Below, piece by piece: positions 43,301 through 58,300 of a DNA stretch of 64,000 bases. The stretch covers positions 78,148,028 through 78,212,027 of the forward strand of contig NC_088295.1 in assembly GCF_032854445.1 (NCBI RefSeq), in the 5' to 3' direction. The notes beneath the pieces were generated by a model. That model searched no databases. It was not told where the DNA came from and saw only the letters and a list, made by a program, of their open reading frames with translations. Origin of the DNA: Liolophura sinensis (Eukaryota > Mollusca > Polyplacophora > Chitonida > Chitonidae). The translations under genes and the position numbers were made by a program. Within the stretch, counting starts at the first letter, position 1, and each line of letters starts with the position of its first letter.

Positions 43301-46300
43301 TTATCGTACACACAATTAATGTACTTACCCTGACGTAATTGTACGCAAACTTATCGTACACACATTTAATGTACTTACTCTGATGTAATCGTATCTACAA
43401 TTATCGTACACACATTTAATGTACTTACTCTGACATAATTGTACCTACAATTATCGTACACACAATTAATGTACTTACTCTGACGTAATTGTACGCAAAC
43501 TTATCGTACACACATTTAATGTACTTACTTTGACATAATTGTACCTACAATTATCGTACACACAATTAATGTACTTACCCTGACGTAATCGTACGCAAAC
43601 TTATCGTACACACATTTAATGTACTTACTCTGACATAATTGTACCTACAATTATCGTACACACAATTAATGTACTTACTCTGATGTAATCGTACCTACAA
43701 TTATCGTACACACATTTAATGTACTTACTCTGACGTAATCGTACACACAGTTAATGCTTCCTTCCATATCCAGAGCCACAAAGGTGATCCTTATGCGAGC
43801 ACCTACAGCCACTGTGATCGTCCAGGTGTAGTCAGTGTTATGAGGATACTGATTGGGGTAGAGAGGGGAGGCAATCTGCCCTGATGTTCCAGTTATGTCA
43901 CCTCCATAAACTGAACAATTAAAACAAATAAAGGTTATTTATTTCTTTCTTGAATGGTATTTTATGGCACACTCTAGTATACTCTACTTATGTCACAGTG
44001 ATCAGGTTTATGGGTGGGGCACAAAAGGCACAGCCTCGATGTAAACCACAGCACCTTTAAAATTTTCCGCCTTAAAGTTAGAGCCTCATAAGTTTAACTT
44101 CTTTGGTCAGTAACTATTATTGGTTAAAAAAATGTAATGTCTTTCTTCTTATATTCATGTTCTTATCTAGAAATCAGCAGGTAGTGTGATTAGTTAGGAA
44201 TGATGCATGAATTACAACAAAATTCTTATGTATTTAAAATTTAAAATTCATATTCATTCCTCAGTGTTTGGAGTCACATTTTAAATGTTAATTTTTATCA
44301 CTGATTAGGTTTTAGATGTAATGATGAAGTGATTGCACGTTATTGTCTTCAAAAATTTCCATCCTTCACATTTTCTCAACGGCTGCCATGGTAACTGTAA
44401 CATGAAGATTTTCAGCATCTGGAAGTTTTTTCATCCAGATTCCAGATACAGAAATTGTAGTTTGTACCACAGAATACATGTAGAACTGTTAGCCTAAAAT
44501 TTATTTGTTCGAGGTAGACAATATAATTAGTCTTGATACCCTGATATATAGCATTGATATACATATAAGATGCATCCATATTTATTGTAGCATAACTGTT
44601 ATGTTTCCTATTCAAAAGGATTTATAAAGAATCTTTCAAGAACAAACATGGAGGAATCAAAAGACAAACATGAAATGTCTGACCTGTGTTATACTGAGCC
44701 ATAAAACCAATGCCAGTTGCTGAGGCATCAGAGCGGAACTTCAGCCACAAGGAATTAACAGCAGTGATGTTGGAAGGAATCTCCGATCCGCAGTATCGAC
44801 CAATCAGACTGCCTGACGCACTAGTTTCTCTCACCTCTAGGTAGTCGTAGTTACACTGCACATGATTTTCGAGGTCAAATACACTGCAAACAACAACAAA
44901 AGCAACAATATGTGAAACATGATCAGGAGGGGTGGGGAACTGAAAATCTGAACAGTCATGAATGAAAATAATCATTATTTCTATTACCATGAAATAGAGA
45001 TTTAAAAACATTCTAAAGTACATGTATTTATTCACAACAATATCAATGGTCATAAAATTTCCCATGACATCATACATAAACACATCCCCTAATGTCACTG
45101 AAGACACAACAACAGCCATGTTTAAACTCAGTCTCTTCATCACAGTTTAACAAATTTGTTCAGGAATGTACACAGTTCATATTTTTTTTCTCAGAGAGTT
45201 CAGTTCCCATCAGTGGATGAATTAATTCACTTGTACACTGAAACTTGGCTTGTAATCGTATCATGAGAATTATTCTGAGAATAGCAATGAGTGATTATAA
45301 AACTCAATGCCACTTATTACAGACATATCGTGGAGATTCTAAGAAGTGGAGACTTACCTGAAGGATATGAAGACTCTGTTGCCAGGAGAAGTTGTGATGG
45401 TCCAAACACACTCTGTACTGGTCGGGTAACTTTGCGGGTAATTTGGGCTGTTAAACGCTCCATGTTCTGCAGTGAAGTCTCCACCACAGCCTAATGGGGG
45501 GAAAAAAACAAACAAAACCAAATGTTAGTAAGGATTGTGAGAAACCCTAGCTTACTCCCATGTTAGTGTTGTCAGAAAATGGAAGCATTTGCTGTACAAA
45601 CAACCACAAATTCGCACCAGCTGAGACATCCCTTGTATGGGATTTAGTGTTGTGTTGCAATAAAAAGACAAGATGTCAAAGCTGATCAACTAATAAAGGG
45701 ACTTAGTCACAGCTAAAAAGTCTGGACCAGCCATTTTATAGGTTGATAAAAGAACAGTGTAACTTATCTCTGAAACTGAACACAAAAAAATACATGTACA
45801 ATGACATACACCCATACACTTAAACATGCAATGAACACTGTACACATGTAAAACTACATGTACAATGACATACACCCATACACATGAACAGCCATGAACA
45901 CTGCACACATGTAAAACTACATGTACAATGACATACACCCATACACATGAACAGCCATGAACACTGTACATATGTAAAACTGCGTGTACAATGCCATACA
46001 CCCATACACATGAGCAGCCATTAACATTGTACACATGTAAAACTACATGTACAATGACATGCACCCATACACATGAACGGCCATGAACACTGTACACATG
46101 TAAAACTGCGTGTACAATGCCATACACCCATACACATGAGCAGCCATGAACACTGTACATATGTAAAACTGCGTGTACAATGCCATACACCCATACACAT
46201 GAGCAGCCATTAACATTGTACACATGTAAAACTACATGTACAATGACATACACCCATACACATGAACAGCCATGAACACTGTACACATGTAAAACTGCGT

Positions 46301-49300
46301 GTACAATGACATACACCCATACACATGAACAGCCATGAACACTGTACACATGTAAAACTGCGTGTACAATGACATACACCCATACACATGAACAGCCATG
46401 AACACTGTACACATGTAAAACTGCGTGTACAATGACATACACCCATACACATGAACAGCCATTAACATTGTACACATGTAAAACTACATGTACAATGACA
46501 TGCACCCATACACATGAACAGCCATGAACACTGTACTCATGTAAAACTACATGTACAATGACATACACCCATACACATGAGCAGCCATGAACATTGTACA
46601 CATGTAAAACTACATGTACAATGACATGCACCCATACACATGAACGGCCATGAACATTGTACACATGTAAAACTACATGTACAATGACATACACCCATAC
46701 ACATGAACAGCCATGAACACTGTACACATGTAAAACTACGTGTACAATGACATACACCCATACACATGAGCAGCCATGAACACTGTACACGTGTAAAACT
46801 GCGTGTACAATGACATACACCCATACACATGAGCAGCCATGAACATTGTACACATGTAAAACTACATGTACAATGACATACACCCATACACATGAACAGC
46901 CATGAACACTGTACACATGTAAAACTACATGTACAATGACATACACCCATACACATGAACAGCCATGAACACTGTACTCATGTAAAACTACATGTACAAT
47001 GACATACACCCATACACATGAACAGCCATGAACACTGTACACATGTAAAACTACATGTACAATGACATACACCCATACACATGAACAGCCATGAACACTG
47101 TACACATGTAAAACTACATGTACAATGACATACACCCATACACATGAACAGCCATGAACACTGTACTCATGTAAAACTACATGTACAATGACATACACCC
47201 ATACACATGAACAGCCATGAACACTGTACACATGTAAAACTACATGTACAATGACATACACCCATACACATGAACAGCCATGAACACTGCACACATGTAA
47301 AACTGCGTGTACAATGACATGCACCCATACACATGAACAGCCATGAACACTGCACACATGTAAAACTACATGTACAATGACATGCACCCATACACATGAA
47401 CAGCCATGAACACTGTACACATGTAAAACTACATGTACAATGACATACACCCATACACATGAACAGCCATGAACACTGCACACATGTAAAACTGCATGTA
47501 CAATGACATACACCCATACACATGAACAGCCATTAACATTGTACACGTGTAAAACTACATGTACAATGACATGCACCCATACACATGAACAGCCATGAAC
47601 ACTGTACTCATGTAAAACTACATGTACAATGACATACACCCATACACATGAGCAGCCATGAACATTGTACACATGTAAAACTACATGTACAATGACATGC
47701 ACCCATACACATGAACGGCCATGAACATTGTACACATGTAAAACTACATGTACAATGACATACACCCATACACATGAACAGCCATGAACACTGTACACAT
47801 GTAAAACTACATGTACAATGACATACACCCATACACATGAGCAGCCATGAACACTGTACACGTGTAAAACTGCGTGTACAATGACATACACCCATACACA
47901 TGAGCAGCCATGAACATTGTACACATGTAAAACTACATGTACAATGACATACACCCATACACATGAACAGCCATGAACACTGTACACATGTAAAACTACA
48001 TGTACAATGACATACACCCATACACATGAACAGCCATGAACACTGTACTCATGTAAAACTACATGTACAATGACATACACCCATACACATGAACAGCCAT
48101 GAACACTGTACACATGTAAAACTACATGTACAATGACATACACCCATACACATGAACAGCCATGAACACTGTACACATGTAAAACTACATGTACAATGAC
48201 ATACACCCATACACATGAACAGCCATGAACACTGTACACATGTAAAACTACATGTACAATGACATACACCCATACACATGAACAGCCATGAACACTGTAC
48301 ACATGTAAAACTACATGTACAATGACATACACCCATACACATGAACAGCCATGAACACTGTACTCATGTAAAACTACATGTACAATGACATACACCCATA
48401 CACATGAACAGCCATGAACACTGTACATATGTAAAACTGCGTGTACAATGCCATACACCCATACACATGAGCAGCCATGAACACTGTACATATGTAAAAC
48501 TACATGTACAATGACATACACCCATATACATGAACAGCCATGAACACTGTACATGTGTAAAACTGCATGTACAATGACATGCACCCATACACATGAGCAG
48601 CCATGAACACTGTACACATGTAAAACTACATGTACAATGACATACACCCATACACATGAACAGCCATGAACACTGTACACATGTAAAACTACATGTACAA
48701 TGACATACACCCATACACATGAACAGCCATGAACACTGCACACATGTAAAACTGCGTGTACAATGACATGCACCCATACACATGAACAGCCATGAACACT
48801 GCACACATGTAAAACTACATGTACAATGACATGCACCTATACACATGAACAGCCATGAACACTGTACACATGTAAAACTACATGTACAATGACATACACC
48901 CATACACATGAACAGCCATGAACACTGCACACATGTAAAACTGCGTGTACAATGACATACACCCATACACATGAACAGCCATGAACACATTACACATGTA
49001 AAACTGCGTGTACAATGACATGCACCCATACACATGAACAGCCATGAACACTGTACACATGTAAAACTACATGTACAATGACATGCACCCATACACATGA
49101 ATGGCCATGAACACTGTACACATGTAAAACTACATGTACAATGACATGCACCCATACACGTGAACAGCCATGAACACTGTACACATGTAAAACTACATGT
49201 ACAATGACAAATACATAGAGAATATTGCACAGTGAAGGTTGAATATCATAAATATTTTTCGAAAGAGCAGTGAAAATGATAACCCACGAGGCTGGACAAG

Positions 49301-52300
49301 GAATGGAATACTGGAAGCATAAAACTTACTGGAAGTGGATGTGGTATAGGTGGCTCTGAAGCCTGACCTTTGACCTGACAAATCAGCATTGAAGATGACA
49401 TAGAGTGATGAACCCTGGGATGTAATGGTGGATGGGATGGTCGTGCCGCAGAAGGTGTTAATCTCAGGAGAAGAGGCGGAGTTACCATCCAGGACCTGGA
49501 CGTAGTCGTTGTTACATGTTCCCTCGCGAGACTCTATGTCCATGTGGGTGAAGGTCAGTGTAACTCTCTCACCTGTGAAGGTAAGCAATAACATATAACT
49601 TAGTGCATTTGCCCTAAAAATTCTCAAATAAAGGTGATAAAATAATATTTTGGTGCAGGAACTTAATTTTTTGTATTTCCAATAGGATATCACCCTATCT
49701 TTCAAACAAACCTCAGAACAAAGATTAATGGAATTCATAGAATTATATGGCAAGAAAGGCAAAGGCAAAAAAATAAGAAAAGTAAAAATTTACATGTCTG
49801 TCTTACAGATTTGTGCTAGTTACAGAGTACCTGGAGTAACCAGGTACAGTTACTAATCTGGTCTGGACAGGTTCTACACACCACAGATCTATGCTTGCCG
49901 TAACCAGGTACAGTTACTAACTGATCTGGATAGGTTCCACTCACCACAGATTTATGCCTGTAGTAACTAGGTACAGTTACTAACTGATCTGGACAGGTTC
50001 CACTCACCACAGATTTATGCCTGTAGTAACCAGGCACAGTTACTTACCTGATCTGGATAAGTTCCACTCACCACAGATCTGAGCCTGGAGTAAGCATAGT
50101 TTATACTCACCACTGGTCCATGCCTGGAGTAACCAGGTACAGTCGCAGCCCAGGTCATTGTGATTTGAATACGTTTTACTCACCCCTGGCCTGGTCTATG
50201 CCTGGAGTTACCAGGGACAGTTGCAGTCCAAGTCATACTGATTTGGATAGGTGTTACTCACTTCTGGTTTGGAGTAACTATAGCTCCTACTCACCACTGG
50301 TCTGTGCCTGAAGTAACCATAGTTTCTACTCAATACTGGTTTGTGCCTGAAGTAACCATAGTTTTTACTCACCACTGGTCTGTGCCTGGAGTAACCATAG
50401 TTTCTACTCACTACTGGTCCGTGCCTGAAGTAACCATAGTTTCTACTCACTGCTGGTCTGTGCCTGGAGTAACCATAGTTTCTACTCACCACTGGTCTGT
50501 GCCTGGAGTAACCATAGTTTCTACTCACTACTGGTTTGTGCCTGAAGTAACCATAGCTTCTACTCACCACTTGTCTGTGCCTGGAGTAACTATTGTTTCT
50601 ACTCACCACTGGTCCGTGCCTTAAGTAACCATAGTTTCTACTCACCACTTGTCTGTGCCTGGAGTAACCAGGTACAGTTGCTCCCCAGGTCATACGGATC
50701 TGGATAGTTAGGAGACATAATGGCCCCGTCAATGTCAGCATTGTACGTCCCACCACAGCCTGAAACACAGTACTACAAGAATGAAAGGTTGATTATGGAT
50801 TATGGATTAATGCCTTATCAGCAAAATTTCAGCTATATCGCGGAGATAAAATATTCAAAAGGGCAGCAAATGGTTTTTGATATGATAATGACAACATCCA
50901 AAATAAAAGAAAAAAAAGATGACGTTTAAAACCAGTTAAAAACGAATTAAACTAAAACTCAAAAAACATGTTACAACACCACATAAAAATGATATACTGG
51001 TATATGATTATGGTGTGAATGAAGAGCTGAGGCTGAGTGTCATGTGACAGTCATGATCAGTCATAAACGATGCAGCTTTCGACACAATTTGCCAGTGCTA
51101 TGGAATGTGAGTTATATAGGAATGGCGGTAACCTAAAAGGTATAATCAAGCAATAAAGTAAAAGAAAGCTAAAATATGAAGTAACGTTCATCATAAAGAC
51201 AATTGAAAACTATGTGTAAAACTACTTTCATTTATTTTTTTAGATATTTTTGAAGAGTATTGAAAGGCACTTAAATACTGGAATTCTTTGGTGGGTTTTA
51301 TAAGCCATAATGATTGTATCTGGGAGCTCTGACGTCACATCACCTTGTTTTTTTTTTTTTTTGATGTTCACCAGAAGGAAGGAATTTTTGAGAATATTGT
51401 TTTAGTAGTCATTTACTCACAGGTAAAGCGATCTATTCCAACATTCAGTGTTGTGATTAGAGACATAAAAACTTTTTGTGACATCAGAGTTCTGAAAATG
51501 GTAGTATGGTCAATAAAGCCCACCTTAGAATTCAAACATTTAATTTGATCACCCTCTGCCTAAAAATCTAAAAAAATAAATGAAAGTACATTTATGGTTT
51601 TAAGTTTTAAGTGGTCTAATAAGTGATGCCTACTTCGATTTTCAGAGGTTTTTTCTTTCAAAGACGTGGAATGTACTGTGACCACTCTGGCAAATAAAAC
51701 CCACTGTTGACCCACAAAGTAGTGTCTCCGCTATATGATTGGCAATTACCGTCCCTTGTGTGAAGTACCCACCTAATAATACAAAACTTTGTACACACCA
51801 GACACAAATATGGCTTGTTATTTTGGCATTTCTTTGACATTGCAAATACTGTGGTATGATTCTGTGTTGTCATCACATTTAAGACCCAATCACAACCTAC
51901 GCTGACCATGGCAGGAGACCACTTAACCAGCCTGAAGACCTACCTTTGACATACTGGGCCTTAAATCCTTTCCCTGCGATGGAATTATCTGACCTCATGC
52001 GAATGAACATCTGGTTGCCTGAGGAGCGGACCACTGGGTTGTCTGGCAAAGCGTTTCCACAGTGACGTATCAATTCTGTGTCGTTTTGAGTGGCACCATC
52101 ATACACCTGAAAGTCAAACAATGTTTTAATTTGAAGATGAGGTTGTGTCCCTGTTTTTATACCATTTGCTTATCTATCTTTACTGGTGATTTATTGAGCT
52201 TTCAGGCAGTGATGTTTACAAGCGAACTAAACCTTCTGAGTCTGAGGGAAACCTGAGTCTGGAGGAGACCTGACTGAGCCTGAAGGAGACCTGACTGAGC

Positions 52301-55300
52301 CTGAAGGAGATCTGACTGAGCCTGAAGGAGACCTAACAGGACCTGGAGGAGACCTGACTGAACATGGAGGAGACCTGACTGAGTCTGAAGGAAACCTGAC
52401 TGAACATGGAAAAGACCTCACTGAGTCTGGGGGAGACCTTACTGAGCCTTGAGGAGATCTGACTGAGCCTGAAGGAGACCTCACTGAGTCTGAAGGAGAC
52501 TTAACAGGACCTGGAGGAGACCTGACTGAACATGGAGGAGACCTCACTGAGTCTGAAGGAGACCTAACAGGACCTGGAGGAGACCGGACTGAACATGGAG
52601 GAGACCTGACTGAGCCTGAAGGAGACCTGACTGAGCCTGAAAAAGATCTGACTGAGCCTGAAGGAGACCTCACTGAGCGTGGAGGAGATCTGACTGAGCC
52701 TGAAGGAGACCTCACTGAGCGTGGAGGAGATCTGACTGAGCCTGAAGTAGACCCCACTGAGTCTGGAGGAGATCTGACTGAGCCTGAAGGAGACCTGGCT
52801 AAGCCTGGAGGAGACCTGATTGATCCTGAAGGAGACCTGACTGAGCCTGGAGGAGACCTGACTAAGCCTGAAGGAGACCTGGCTGAGCCTGGAGGAGACC
52901 TGAATGAGCCTGGAGGAGGTCTGACTTAGCCTGGAGGAGGCCTGACTTAGCCTGGAGGAAACCCTGGCTGAGCCTGGAGAGACCTGACAGAGACTGAAGG
53001 AGACCTGGCTGAGCCTAATGGAGACAAATACCCATTCTTTGATCTGGTATAATCCTACAATACATATGTGTATATGTGCAGATATGAACTCACAGCAACG
53101 TAGTCATAGCGACAACCACTGGATCCTTCCACCTCAAAGTCCTGGAAGGTCAGAACAATCATCTGTCCTTCCATCAGAGTGATCAGCCACTCACAGTCCG
53201 TCCCGTGAGGGTAATTATTAGGGTAATTCTTAGAAGTAATTAGGCCATTTTGTGCAGTGAAGTTACCACCACAGCCTGAAAAACAAAACTTGCATAATTA
53301 TTCTGTCAAAATTATTATCTTTGCAAAACTGGTCAAATTAAATAAGTACATATGTACATATATATAAATGTACCAAAAAATAATACATCAAAACTTGCCA
53401 TTTGATATCAAAAAGCACTGGTTATTATCACATATACATATATTTACATGTGAGTTCCATCAGAAAATACCCACTTTTGATACACAAATAATTAACTCAG
53501 AAAAAAATAACTAAAGAAAATAGATAATTGTACAAACCTCCAGTGACACTTTCATAGTTGGCCAAGAAGCCTTGGCCATTTACAGAGATATCGCTGGTGA
53601 AGCGCACAAACATTGTGTTGCCAGTGGACGTTAGGATCTGAGGGGCAGATATTGTGTTACACAGAGTGGTCAATACTGGTGCTGAGTCGTCCATTCCACC
53701 ATACACCTGGCCAATCAGAACGCAAAATACATCACAGCATATTGGCCGAAGTATAGCTACTACATAAATGAAGTTAAAAAGCAACGTTTTCAATTTTAAC
53801 AAAAATTATTCTCCTCAGGCTTCTCTTGTAATATTGTACCAGGTTGCAGAAGTAATCTTTGTGAAACTACTGTATCTCACCTAACACATGTCAAAATGTA
53901 CTTTCAGACGCATGTAGGGACTGTAAAATTATTCTTTTCATACCAATATGTACATTTTTCTCATAATAAAATAAATCAAATTTCACAGAAAACTCCTACC
54001 TGGCCCCATCAAGTGGATGAATCAAACAAAATGTGTTGCTTGAGAAATGCTAAACTTCAGGTGAAATACAGTAATTCCTGAAGTATTCGTAATATAAATC
54101 CCTAAACTGTTCAATGCAATGTATGTAAAAAAATATTGTGAAACCGCTGGTATTCCCCATTAAGAAACATAACAGCTTTTTGTAACATTATTCCTCATGA
54201 GATGAATGTACCAGGTTGACTTTTATGTTCACTCTTATGATTCAAAATCCATACATTCACACAAACAATGCAACAAACCATTTCAGTTTCCAATGAAAAA
54301 GTTCATCACATTCTTCAAATACAATGAAGTGTCAATTCTGTGAAGAGTGTCAATTCTTGTAGTACAAAAAGCATTAACCTGTTCACTGGGATTTATCCAA
54401 TAGACAAACAGTAATGAAGTCAAGTCCTACAGCTGTCCTGTTCTGTAGTACACTTGAAAGCACCAAGTTGTTACAACAATTCCAACAAAATATTTCTTTG
54501 ATATTTTTTGGGACCACATCTTGGAATGTTTTGTCATCGTGTAATAATGTTATACATGAGGACGTAATATATGTTTTCTAAATATGTTTCCATTAGAATT
54601 TTGTCTTTTCAGTTAAAAAGTGTGTTCCTGGATTTATATTTATATTTTCAATATTTTCATAAATATTTATCATAATTCAGATTAAATGCATGTGTTTAGA
54701 TATAAACACATTCAAATAAATTTATTAGACATGCATCACATTCTTATTTATTACAATCTTATGTAAAGAAGATATACATCAAGAGGTGGTCCCAGATACC
54801 CACCATACAAAAATATTTTCAATGTCCTAAAAGAAAAAAATGTAAAAAACAATAAAGGCCATATTTGAAAATAAGTTTTCACACTCTTTCATCTGATTTT
54901 TTCACTTTTATGTCTCCTTTATGGTTACTACATACCACAAGGGAGTCATAACGACAGTCTGTGTGTGCCTCCACATCAAAGTTGCTGACAGTGAGTTTCA
55001 CCGCTGACCCGGTTGCCACGGTGATCTTCCATTCACAGACACGTCGGTGGGGGTAAGGATTGGGGTAGTTAGGACTTGTAAATGTCCCTGTGGGAGATGT
55101 GAAGTATCCACCACAACCTGGCAAAAAAAAAAAAAAAAAACAGATAGAACTATTACTCTGGTTTCCATTTTCAGAACAGATAACACGACACAAAATTTAA
55201 TACTGATGAATTCAGATTTTTAAAGACCATGAATATATAATCAGGCATTGTGGATGCAATATATGTAACTAAATGATTTGCAACACAGAACACAGTGATT

Positions 55301-58300
55301 GGGTTAGCTTAATATTGAAGCTTCACAAAATCTAGTGTAAACTTATCAATAATTCCTTCAACATGCCCAAAAATGAAGCCCATAAATATACGAAGAGCTT
55401 AAAAAGTACAGTATTTTCCAGGATATGTATGTGGTTAAAAAAACCCACAATAGGCAGTTTCATAAATGTAAAGGGGAAAAAACTGTAAAAATGAAGCAAA
55501 CATCAAAGGATAGACCATTGAAAACACTATCTCAAACTATCTTTGCTTGTATGATGGGCCTTTGTTACAAATCCCATCTTTAAACATTGTATTATATTTT
55601 TTATTTTTTTATTTTACCAGGTCAATGTCTGACCTACATTTTCCCCTCTGTGTATGTTACAGCCTACATTGTAATTCAATCGAGTGTTCTAGAGGCTTCG
55701 GTGTTTATGAGTTTAGTGTCACTGTAAATAGAATGTACATTCTGGAAATAAGTATTGGTGTTCTAAAGATGTTTACAATCAAACCATCCAGAATTTTGTT
55801 AACTTAAGTCTATAAAAATGAGCGACACAGTCATGTTTACTGTCATCCACTAAAAAGATTTTGCTGAGTTTGGAGAAATTTGCTTTCATGTCATTCGACA
55901 TTTGTTACTTGTACTCCGTTTTTTGTGCGTAGCACTTTGTGACCTTTAATTTTGCCACTTGCTATTTTTTAAGACATTACTTTGGAGCTTGTATCGCTCA
56001 TTGTATCTATTGTTCGATTACATACATTTCATCTCAGTTTACCCTGAAAGTGACTTTGTGTATATTTCTAAGGAGTGAAACATACATCGCCAGTTTGGTA
56101 TCACAGACACTACTATCAACCCGTCTGCCCTGAGAAGATATAGGCAGTGGTGATAAACACTGTCAGTGGGGAATGCATCTTGACTGTGAATTCTATATTT
56201 AAATGGACTGAATCGCCTTTGGAAGCTGGAATATTCAATCTAGATTTGAACACTCTCTTCAGTAAGAGGCTATATAAATATACATTTGTAAAAATTTGTA
56301 TTGTTTTGTATATTATTGTCAGTTTTAGTTTATTTGTCTATTTTGTTCCAGTATAATATGTCTGTTTCTTTGTTTGATCTTGCGTAAGGCCTCTTGCTGA
56401 TCTGAGTGTCAAACAGGCTCATTGTTTCTCATCTCTACTCTCTGATAGTACATTTCCATAGCTCTCCTTGTAGCCCTGTGGATCTTGCCAATAATGATCT
56501 TTCTACTAATGCTTACGTCTACTCCATTTTTACTTTCTTTTTCTTTAACTAAAGGCTTTGGTATGCCTACCATCCATGGTGTATTCCAGTCTGAAGCCAT
56601 TCCCTGCCACAGAGGCATCTGAGACGAAGCGCACCCACATGTACTCCTGGGTGGTGGCTATGCTGTTGGGGATATCTGTGCCACATTGTCTCATGATTGG
56701 ATCTGATGTCTCGTCAGGGCCGTCTCTTATCTACAGAATACAGAGACATGAGTATCTTCAATAAATTAACTGTTTTAGGCCATCATTAAAAATGTGTTTG
56801 TTGGTCATAACCCCATGTGAGCAATTAAAGGGTCATACTTATAAGTTTTTAGTCAGATTTTGACTTTCCTGTTCTCTCATAAAACAAAGAATTTTGCTAG
56901 GATGTTCTAACATAAAAACCATTTCTATGTATGTACAGAAGCTCACCTTGAACAATATTACATCAGTATATCAAGTTGAACATATCAAAGGCATTTATCA
57001 ATTCATCAAAGGTACTGATAACTAACAGCAAAAATTGTAACAGCTTGAAAAATCCACATGTACGGACATATATACATATTTCGAAAAGCCATAAAACCTT
57101 TGGAAAACCAATTTATATCATGCAATCCATTCATGATGGGATTCACATACTTCATACACCAAGAAAGAATATACATACAACTTGTTAGTTACCTGTAAGT
57201 AGTCGTATCTACATGATGAATGGCTCTCAATGTCAAAGTGTGAGAAAGAAGCATTGATGGTGTTTCCCAGTGAGGCTCGCACAACCCAGGTGCAGTTGCG
57301 AGAGTGAGGGTACGCATTAGGAAAGTTAGGGCTCTCGATTACTCCTGTGTGGTCAGTCAGGGTCGTGTCACAAACTACAACACAAAATACATGAGTCAAA
57401 ATACATCAGAATCTCACTGCACAAAATGTTGCTAAGATTTCTGGACTACAAATAATTTTACTGCTGACCATCTCTCAAAATAACCTAAATTCTGAATTTT
57501 ATAACACTTGTAGCTAAGCTAGGAACATGGCGCCCCGATCCCAGCGTTATACCAAGGTCAACAGAGATGGCATGGGAGTTTACCAGTAAATGTCAAAAGA
57601 GATGGCATGGGAGTTTACCAGTAAATCCCAACAGAGATGGCATGGGAGTTTACCAGTAAATCCCAACAGAGATGGCATGGGAGTTTACCAGTAAATGTCA
57701 AAAGAGATGGCATGGGAGTTTACCAGTAAATCCCAACAGAGATGGCATGGGAGTTTACCAGTAAATGTCAAAAGAGATGGCATGGGAGTTTACCAGTAAA
57801 TCTCAACAGAGATGGCATTAGAGTTTACCAGTAAATCTCAACAGAGATGGCATGGGAGTTTACCAGTAAATCCCAAAAGAGATGGCATGGGAGTTTACCA
57901 GTAAATCTCAACAGAGATGGCATTAGAGTTTACCAGTAAATCTCAACAGAGATGGCATGGGAGTTTACCAGTAAATCCCAAAAGAGATGGCATGGGAGTT
58001 TACCACAATCTAGGCAGGTATGTGTGACTTCCAGCAGTAATACACAGCATGGTACTTATCTAGGCATGACTGCACTCATGACTGAATCCACATGTGATTT
58101 GTTGCTGTGATATGGTGCGTGGAATGTATCTTGGCATTATTGCACTCATGATTGAATCCACATGTGATTTACTGCTGTGATATGCTGCGTGGAATGTATC
58201 TTGGCATGATTGCACTCATGATTGAATCCACATGTGATTTACTGCTGTGATATGCTGCGTGGAATGTATCTTGGCGTGACTGCATTCATGACTGAATCCA

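Noticed and set aside
45690-48836. 1,048-codon minus-strand ORF with 21-residue repeats
   Set aside because: It is the translation of a 63-bp tandem array, open in all three minus frames for the same reason. It has no non-repeat domain and lies inside an intron.
50208-50768. 186-codon minus ORF overlapping the CUB7 first exon
   Set aside because: The frame differs from the CUB frame of the exon; it is a shadow of the exon and of the 39-bp array.
52227-52757. 176-codon Ser/Arg/Pro heptad ORF
   Set aside because: Product of a 21-bp array in an intron; it resembles an SR-type low-complexity protein only by chance.
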